From Silene conica (lineage: Eukaryota; Streptophyta; Magnoliopsida; Caryophyllales; Caryophyllaceae): 64,000 nt of DNA. Shown here in pieces: positions 57,365-64,000 of this stretch. Numbering within the stretch: the stretch's first letter is position 1; the number at the start of each line of letters is the position of its first letter. The DNA lies in contig CM055315.2 of NCBI GenBank assembly GCA_029255685.2, forward strand, positions 75,173,681-75,237,680, read 5' to 3'. The notes beneath the pieces were generated by a model. That model was not told where the DNA came from. It ran no database searches and saw nothing but the letters and a program-made list of their open reading frames with translations. The position numbers and the translations under genes are program-made.

Positions 57365-58486
57365 TGTAATACCCTTCCCTTTCGTTTGTTAGTTGTTGAG
57401 TTATCAACTCGGTCGAGTTGGTGTAACTCGACAGAGTTAGGTCAACTCGGTCGAGTTGCTATAACTTGACCGAGTTAGTGCAACTAGACCGAGTTGGTCC
57501 AACTCGGTCGAGTTGGCTGTTTTGTGTTCAACATCACGGTTAATTATAAAAGATTATCCGAGGTTATAACATAATTTTACACTAAATCGGAAAAACGCAA
57601 TTACACTCTACCTTTCACGTTTCTCTCCCAAAATCCTCTAAAAGTGCATAACAAGTGTAAATCGCGCCGATCATCTAGCCTAGCGTTGTTGTCATCAAGT
57701 AAGTATCTTTCTTCTCGTTAGTATGTCGTCTAAATAATATTTATACCTGTGGTTAGTAATATTTGTGTGTGTTCTTAGGAGGAGATTTTGTAGAAAAGTA
57801 TTGGTAGGAAGCTTTGCATTTCAATCTTGTGATTGTGTCTTGAGGTAGGGTTTCCCTACTCGGATCTCATAGATTGTTTGTGACGATCTTATTGCTTGTG
57901 TATAACTGATATCATTGTTAGTGCTGTTGATTGATTGAGAACATATGTTTGGGACCGTGACGGGAAACAGCTTTCAATCCTACGATTGCCTTTCGTGGTT
58001 CCCGCCACGGAGGGGATGTGCACATTAATGGTCTAGGTACCCCTTGTCGCGAGCAAGTGGGAGATTGGATGTGAGGCTAGAGGCCGCCACTTGTGATTGC
58101 GATATTAGTTGATTATTGTGATTTATCATATTATGGTAATTGTTATTACTTAGATTGTGATGTGACCATCTTATTTATCATATTCTGACGCTTGTTGTAT
58201 TTTACTGTGATGATCCTTGTTATAGTGAGTAGAGTCTCAGGTACGTCGCAGTTGTTGATGCTTGGGAAGTGAGATGGTCACCTCGCAGATTTTAGTGTCA
58301 TAGTTATACCTTAGCTTCCGCTGTCACTTTCATTTTTGAGTCTCTTGGTTTTGTAAACACTTTACTTATTCTTTAATAAATAAAGTTGTTTGTCGTTTAC
58401 TTTGATATTATGCTTCAGGAAACTGAAATGATAATAGTTACCTAGTCTGATGGTACTTTCTAAAGGTCTTGGATTACGAGGGTACA
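57365..58486 (+). mobile_element. Probable solo LTR, Gypsy-like
   Basis: Begins TGTAATACCCTTCC and ends ACGAGGGTACA, giving TG...CA ends with a short inverted repeat (TGTA/TACA, then ACCC/GGGT), as in many plant Gypsy LTRs. A TATA-like TATAAAAG (about 57547) and AATAAATAAAG (about 58375) fit LTR signals. The flanking 5-mers (ATTTT and AGCTT) do not match, so the target duplication is decayed or the ends are slightly off. No internal retrotransposon genes are present. Confidence 0.55.
57406..57525. repeat. Cluster of AACTCGGTCGAGTTG palindromes
   Basis: Within about 120 bp, six or more copies of GTCGAGTTG/CAACTCGGTC and variants (GACCGAGTTAG, AACTCGACAGAGTTAG) occur in both orientations, spaced roughly 20 bp apart. 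Confidence 0.85.
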
Positions 58487-58503
58487 AGCTTGTTTGTATT
58501 TAA

Positions 58504-58857
58504 TAGAGCTAAATGTAGCCATCAGCATGGGATGACCTGGCCTAGCCCAGCCCAATCCAACACGCCCTATTTAGTCTCTCAGTACGCACCCAACCCGTCC
58601 CAGCTCCCTCACTGGGCTAGCATGGGTCAAGAAACTTAAACTCGTCCCGCCGTGGCCCATATACTTAGCATATTAAAAAAACATAGGTCATTCGTCAGGT
58701 CTGTCTGCTCTCAGCCCGCCCTCATGCCTGGCCCTAGTCATATATTCTCTCCATTCGTCCCGGCCTGGCCAAAACATGGCCTCCCTCGCCTGACTTGGGC
58801 CTAATCAAATGAGTCGGTCCCATCCCTGGTCAGTCCGGCCCGACCGAGGCAGCTCTA
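58504..58857. mobile_element. Putative MITE with GC-rich CCCAGCCC words
   Basis: About 354 bp between TAGAGCTAAATG and AGCTCTA, unusually GC-rich for the window, with repeated GGCCTAGCCCAGCCC and GGCCCGACC-like words. No target duplication seen. Similar in style to 60586-60932. Confidence 0.45.
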
Positions 58858-59090
58858 AACCTTATTCAGTCCAAAAGATTAAAAAAAGGTCTTATTTTAT
58901 AATTTGTGACGGTGACGATGATGGAGGAGGCCAATGATCTAATAAAATTTATTGTGTATATTGACTAGATCACAAGATTAGGACATCATCTAGAATACGG
59001 CACATTTTTTCCTGGCTGGTTGGTAATAATAAGTCCAACATTATACACTTGCATGCATGTACATTTTCGGTTTTTTCGACACTCCTCTTA

Positions 59091-59099
59091 CTATAAATA
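59091..59099 (+). promoter_or_regulatory. TATA box of the PR-4 gene
   Basis: CTATAAATA, about 125 bp upstream of the PR-4 start codon. Confidence 0.65.
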
Positions 59100-59221
59100 A
59101 TCAAACAACAAATCCATAAATTATAAAATCATCAAAATAATATCCAAACTACAAGAAAACCAAAAAAATACTAAAAAAAATACTCCAAATTACATACGAG
59201 TACTAAACCAATTTTTTTATT

Positions 59222-60164
59222 ATGAACAGAGTTGGTCTTAATCTTGTTGCGGTGGTTTTAGTCTGCTTAGCCATAGGCGCAGCAGGCCAAAGCGCACAAA
59301 ATGTAAGAGCGACTTATAATAATTATAACCCCCAAAATATTGGGTGGAATTTGTTTACCGCAAGTGTATTTTGCGCTACATTTGACGGTAATATGCCCTT
59401 GTCTTGGCGTCAACAGTACGGTTGGACCGCCTTTTGCGGACCGGCTGGTCCTCATGGCCAGGCTGCTTGTGGCCAGTGTCTTAGGGTATGGTCCTTTTAA
59501 TCTCGACTCTTCTGGTCAATTTTTTACGTTTCCATTTTAAGTATAAACTTCATAACGTAAGGTATAACTTATTTTTTATCTTCATGAGCAATTAGTTTTC
59601 TCTCTTTTTTTCGAAGCCATACATAATACGAGTATATGTTAAAAGTAAACGTAAATTATTGATCGAGATAGAAGAGTAACTTCTACCGATCAATAATTCA
59701 ATATACTCCTAACGATTAGGTCACTATCAAGTGGTAGAGTGAGGTAGGTTCGTAGAGGCCCTGGAAATTGAAATTTTCCAAAATTTTAGTTAGATTTTTG
59801 AAATTTTCTCGAGGTTTTTTATGACATTACAAGTTTGCGTGTCCTCGTTATATTTTTTTTATTATACATCATAAAAAAAAATTTCACAAAATAATTTTAG
59901 AACTTTAGAATAGAGAGTAATATTTTATTGGTATTAAATTATAAATTTTTATATGAGACGATTTTACAGTAATTAATCTGAAAAAGGGAATAAATGCAGG
60001 TGACAAACATAGCAACAGGAGCACAAACAACAGTAAGAATTGTAGATCAATGCAGTAATGGAGGATTAGATCTTGATGTTAATGTTTTTAATCAAATTGA
60101 TACTAATGGACAAGGTTTTCAACAAGGTCATCTTCAAGTTAATTACCAATTTGTTGGCTGTTAA
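59222..60164 (+). CDS. PR4: PR-4 (barwin-domain) protein, class II
   Basis: Secreted pathogenesis-related protein of the barwin/PR-4 family, which binds chitin-type oligosaccharides weakly and often has RNase activity. Exons 59222-59485 and 60000-60164 with one GT-AG intron; 143 codons (142 aa). Residues 1 to about 22 form a signal peptide ending GAAGQ. The mature part starts [20 protein letters not shown] and continues through [13 protein letters not shown] and QAACGQCLR to [20 protein letters not shown]. It ends NYQFVGC. Six mature cysteines match the three barwin disulfides. There is no N-terminal hevein domain, so it is class II. No lesions; probably functional. A possible AATAAA lies near 60360. 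Confidence 0.95.
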
Positions 60165-60585
60165 TTAAAGTCTTGTAATGCCTAATTACCAATCTTATTA
60201 AGCCAATAATAACACTATGTGTCTATCTATTTCGGAGGAGATTGTGCACTCGTTACTAGATAATACTCTTGGTTAACACAAAAAATGATATTGTAAAAAA
60301 TAAAGCAACTTATGCAATGTAATAATGTGTTATTCCTCTCCGGAATAACATTATGCCATAATAAATAAAGTTTATTCCGGTTGTTTGAAAATAACTTTTT
60401 TTGTGTTGCATTGTACGTTTTTTTATTAATTTATTATACGTACAGAGTATTTTTAAGTTGATTAATTGTTTTAAATAATTAGTTCAACTCCAATTAATTA
60501 ATTTAGTTTGATTCAAATTTATTAAATTCAGTTTAATTCATTTTATTTCCGACAATTTTAGTTCAAAAGAACGTGGTTTTATTAT
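60165..60585. other. PR-4 3' flank, non-coding
   Basis: Contains the likely 3' UTR (to about 60370), then AT-rich DNA with TTCAGTTTAATTCA-like words. No gene. Confidence 0.4.
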
Positions 60586-60932
60586 TAGAGGTGGACATTG
60601 GGTTGGGTTAGGCTGGGCCGGGTCCATGATGGGCCGGGTTGGCATTTAGCAACACTAACACGGTAACACAACACTACTGTAGGATCGGGCTGGGCTGGTT
60701 TTGATCAGGCCCGGGCACAATACTGATGGGTTATTTAGTGTTTCGTTTTTCTTTATGGCACAACACTAATTGGAAGTGGGCTGACAACCAGGCTGGACTA
60801 CAATAACCACCACTGGCACGGCCCGAATTGATGACCGAGCTGGGCCAGGCTGGGACAAATGCTAAGCCGGTTTCTATAATTTGGTCCATGTGACAGGGCC
60901 GGGCTAGCCCCTCGCCATGTTGTCCACCTCTA
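60586..60932. mobile_element. MITE, TAGAGGTGGACA termini
   Basis: A 347-bp element: left end TAGAGGTGGACATTGGG, right end TTGTCCACCTCTA (inverted TAGAGGTGGACAA). Subterminal GGCTGGGCCGGG and GGGCCGGGCTAGCCC words. Adjacent 8-mers TTTATTAT and CTTATAGT match at 5 of 8, a weak hAT-type target duplication. Confidence 0.65.
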
Positions 60933-61007
60933 CTTATAGTGTTCTTTATTTTTTTATTGGGATTTCATTTCCTCTAATAACCTCTATTATCCTTATTTAC
61001 TAGTTTA

Positions 61008-61036
61008 CTAGATTTCATGCCCGGGCGTTGCCCGGG
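61008..61036 (-). mobile_element. Helitron 3' terminus
   Basis: On the minus strand: hairpin CCCGGGC-loop-GCCCGGG (61036-61020), spacer, then CTAG (61011-61008) before a host T. The element must extend right; its 5' end was not resolved. Confidence 0.6.
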
Positions 61037-61349
61037 TAATATCTTGACATGATTTCAAAATAATTATCGTGACATTTAATCTTCTAAAAATACTTAGTAT
61101 AATAGGTATACATAGAGAATAATTTAAGTATGATTGTTATTTTATGGCTAATGAAATATCAGATGTATCATCATCGGAACAACATGGAACGTCGAAAGTG
61201 CATGAAACTCCAATAGAAACGAAACATGTACCTATTACGCATCACTGTCAAAATAATATTTTATGCATATATTTTTATAATAACTACTATACTTTTCAAT
61301 TGAGCATCATCTTGAAGAAACTTTTTATCCAATATTCTAATATATGAAG

Positions 61350-61815
61350 ATAGTTGAAACTCGTATTCTTTTAATATTAACTCGTAATTTTTTTACATTG
61401 ATCATATTTTTTTTTACTTTAGCTCATATTCTTATCTTAATAGCTCGTATTCTTATCTTATTAGTTCGTATATTTTTTACAGTAGCTCGTATTCTTATCT
61501 TAATAACTCGTATTCTTATCTTATTAGTTGTATTCTTCTTACACTGGCTCATATTCTTTTTATATTAACCCATATTCTCATATATATACTCGTATTTGTA
61601 AGTTCTTGATCCTCTAATATGCTCGTATGTTTTTTTTTACATTAGCTTGTATTCTTATCTTAATAGCTCGTATTTTTTTTACATTAACTCGTATTCTTAG
61701 CTTAATATCTCTATTAGCTCGCATTCTTACATAATAGCTCACCTTCTTATGTGCTCGTATTTTTTAGTTCCTGATTCTTTTAAGTTCTTATTCCTTTTAC
61801 ATTAGCTCGTACTTC
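61350..61815. repeat. Minisatellite, about 21-bp unit
   Basis: A long run of units built on AGCTCGTATTCTTATCTTA with variants (TTTTTTACAT in place of CTTATCTTA). Some neighbours are spaced 21 bp, others longer. It lies between two Helitron 3' ends and so is probably Helitron cargo. Confidence 0.8.
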
Positions 61816-61822
61816 TTATATA

Positions 61823-61856
61823 CTAGTTGTTGTACGGCGCGCGAAGCGCGCCGTAC
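61823..61856 (-). mobile_element. Helitron 3' terminus with 11-bp GC hairpin
   Basis: On the minus strand: GTACGGCGCGC, loop, GCGCGCCGTAC (61856-61832), a short spacer, then CTAG (61826-61823) and a host T. A 5'-end candidate TCTATACTATACAGG lies at 62778 on the same strand (element about 956 bp), but the base before it is G instead of the expected A. Confidence 0.65.
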
Positions 61857-62442
61857 CCCAAGTTAGTGCCACTCGTTTATTGGAATTAAAACCGATTCAT
61901 GTATTTCGTATTGTTGTTTTCTGTCTCTACTTGATTATGTCAACGTCGATAATTACGAACGTTGTCTATAACATTAAATAGGCGTAAGTTTTACCATTAA
62001 TGAAAAATAAAGGGAGGGTCTGGACTCGAATTCAAAGTCCGTCTGGATCAAAATGGCCCGTATTGCAAAAATGGTTATGTTAATTTTAAATGACCAGATT
62101 AAACAGGGCAGCCTCAAAGCAGGAGTCAGTATAAGGACAAACAAATTGCACGCGCCCAATAACCAACTGTTGCTTTACAATAACTCTTGTACATTCCACA
62201 AGTAAATAAATTCAAACTCAACAATTGACAACTCAATTCATGATATGTATGAAATTATCCTCTGTAATTTTTGTAATTTTTCATAATTCTTTAAATTTTT
62301 TTATACACAATAACTACCGTGCAATCGAACATCAGTCACGAAATATAACAACAACGTTATCCCAGTACCTTACACTCCGAGTAAATTTAGGAGGTTTGAA
62401 TGTATCATAAGGACTAATAATTATATTTCTTGCTTAGAAAAA

Positions 62443-62640
62443 TTATTCCAACTCCTTTAGTTTCTCCATGTTCACAGTATCATAATACCATAAATCCTCA
62501 ACCTCCAAGTCTTCATCAATGTCGTTGTGTCGAACCGTATCATTAACACAGCTTTGGTAGAAGAAACAACTCATAATGACATCAAGAACCAAGAGAATTG
62601 AGTAAAGGTAGGCTATGAAAAACCCTTCAATTGCCATCAA
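62443..62640 (-). CDS. Unrecognised 65-aa open frame
   Basis: Starts MMAIEGFFIAYLYSILLVLD, with one hydrophobic segment (residues about 7-29), followed by an acidic C-terminal half (DIDEDLEVEDLWYYD) and an end KLKELE. Its amino-acid composition is less biased than that of chance frames in this AT-rich DNA. It lies inside the candidate Helitron 61823-62778 and could be a captured exon. No family recognised; weak evidence. Confidence 0.25.
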   Translation of the reverse strand: MMAIEGFFIAYLYSILLVLDVIMSCFFYQSCVNDTVRHNDIDEDLEVEDLWYYDTVNMEKLKELE

Positions 62641-62990
62641 CCATAGATGTGTATCAATACTATGGCTATGTTAAAGCTTGGAAGAACATGTTAAAATTTA
62701 GTAGACTATAAACATGAACAATCTACCCAAAATTAAGATTGCAAGAAATAAAAAAATAATAATCCTGTATAGTATAGACTTTGACGAGCAAAAATCAGCC
62801 AGAGAAATTCGGGGAAAAACTGATATAACAAATATGATCAGACTCATAAAATTAATCTAATACGCTTTTTATGATTGTTAAATTGTTAGCTAGCCAATAT
62901 AGAGAGAATCAACCAATATAGCAATATGGCCCCAATAAATTCTAAGTGAGATTAATAACCCAACTCAGCAAATGCGGTGGATTGTATAAA

Positions 62991-63246
62991 CTATTCCGTC
63001 TCAACGGATTCTTTACGTTTACTTTTTCACATTTGTCGAGGTATATTTTATACCGTCAATATCTCTCATTAGGCATTTATAAAAATTATAAAAGTTTGAT
63101 ATTCTTAATGTATTTACAAAGACGAATCAAACAAGATCCCACATGACTATGTTTTTTCTTATATATTGTCGAGAATATTATAAATTCTCTTGACTTGTGA
63201 ATAGTGTCAAAAAGTAAATGTAAAGAATCCGCTGAGACGGAGGGAG
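62991..63246. mobile_element. Stowaway-type MITE
   Basis: Left end CTATTCCGTCTCAACGG (mutated) and right end, inverted, CTCCCTCCGTCTCAGCGG; both continue ATTCTTTAC and TTTACTTTTT. The right end is followed by TA, the Stowaway target. Length 256 bp. Confidence 0.75.
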
Positions 63247-63903
63247 TACGTTTTTTATCCCACTTATCCAACATTATAACTTAACACTTCATTGCGTAAA
63301 TGACACCGAACTTAAGACGGATAAATCTGTGTTAAGGGAGACTTTATTGATTTACACATATCCATGAGTTAACCTTGTCTAAAGCAAATTTAGGTAGCAA
63401 TTTATTTGATAGCACTAACATAAATGGCTAAGTCGCTCAAGATGGTATTTTGCGAAGAGTAATCGATAACTTAAACTGAGCGTAAAAATAGGAAGACGAT
63501 TAATATTAATACATGTAATGCGTGTGAATACAAATGACCCGAATTCATTATATTGCATTAAGAATGATACAAATGACCTCCGTCTCAATCATTTATTTAC
63601 ATGGACTAAAAACGTAAAAATGATTGGTAACTGGTAACGACGGGTCTACTGATGAAACTGATTTTGTCTTTACACATGGCTCTTAGTTTCGAAAATTATA
63701 ACAGCACGTTTTAATGGTCTTGGATGCTTATAATTCATTGTCGCCTTGCACCAATATTTGTAGCCACCTAGATTGCACTCTATATGTCCCTCTTTATCTG
63801 ATCAGTAGCAAATTCCAGCCTCCATTTTGACGGTTTTGCAGTCTTGCTCATTGATTCAATACAATATTTAGCTAATTGAACATAGTATTTAACTTGTTTT
63901 CAG
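63247..63903. other. Non-coding region, possible intron
   Basis: No coding exon is clear. If 63904-64000 is an exon, at least the right part of this interval is an intron. Confidence 0.3.
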
Positions 63904-64000
63904 ACTGGTGAATTTGAACCTGTTTTGAAACAATTGGAAGTGATTTCTGGGTCAGCACTGATCTATAGCGGATTAGATTCAAAAGAAGTTGATGACAATG
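63904..64000 (+). CDS. Possible internal exon of a gene continuing past the window
   Basis: After a good acceptor (pyrimidine-rich, TTGTTTTCAG) comes an open frame TGEFEPVLKQLEVISGSA and on to the last base, with balanced codon use unlike the flanking AT-rich DNA. I do not recognise the protein. The upstream exon was not found, and the exon runs off the window. Confidence 0.4.

Overview
This is a window of nuclear DNA from a flowering plant, most likely a eudicot. It is AT-rich, its genes have GT-AG introns, and it carries plant-specific gene families (Aux/IAA, PR-4/barwin) and typical plant transposons (FAR1-type MULE, CACTA, L1-type LINE, Helitrons, hAT, Harbinger and Stowaway MITEs, solo LTRs, a tRNA-derived SINE). 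I cannot name the species from sequence alone. Three complete host genes are visible: an IAA3/IAA4-type Aux/IAA gene (5473-6529, minus), an IAA7/14/17-type Aux/IAA gene (51176-54618, plus) and a class II PR-4 gene (59222-60164, plus). A possible internal exon of a further gene enters at the right edge (63904-64000).

Layout. 1-5.4 kb: non-coding, with microsatellite and MITE debris. 5.4-6.8 kb: Aux/IAA gene 1 and its promoter. 7-11.4 kb: a hAT MITE with a near-perfect 8-bp target duplication, duplicated non-coding DNA and a Helitron 3' end. 11.46-27.05 kb: one very large Mutator-like element (about 15.6 kb) lying between (TA)n tracts. It carries a FAR1-type MULE transposase (minus), a 14-exon Ulp1/C48 protease gene that can be spliced as an open frame of 1,164 codons (plus), and two copies of an unrecognised F-box-like gene (plus). 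Almost all of its longer non-coding stretches, including the transposase introns, are filled by a 21-bp repeat. 27-41.9 kb: MITEs, a degenerate 160-190 bp tandem array, a SINE, a solo Copia-like LTR with a 5-bp target duplication, and MULE-type MITEs with perfect 9-bp target duplications. 41.96-48.41 kb: a 5'-truncated LINE split by a 3,730-bp CACTA element with an exact TCT target duplication. 49.18-50.72 kb: a complete-looking non-autonomous Helitron. 51-54.6 kb: Aux/IAA gene 2. 55.4-58.9 kb: a hAT MITE and a probable solo Gypsy-like LTR. 59-60.2 kb: PR-4. 60.6-64 kb: MITEs, two more Helitron 3' ends and a 21-bp minisatellite.

How it fits together. The two Aux/IAA genes are transcribed away from each other and belong to the two clades that form neighbouring pairs in Arabidopsis. 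The window therefore looks like one conserved auxin-response gene pair whose shared upstream region has been stretched to about 44.6 kb by nested transposons. The most unusual object is the cargo-rich MULE with its intron-filling 21-bp repeat.
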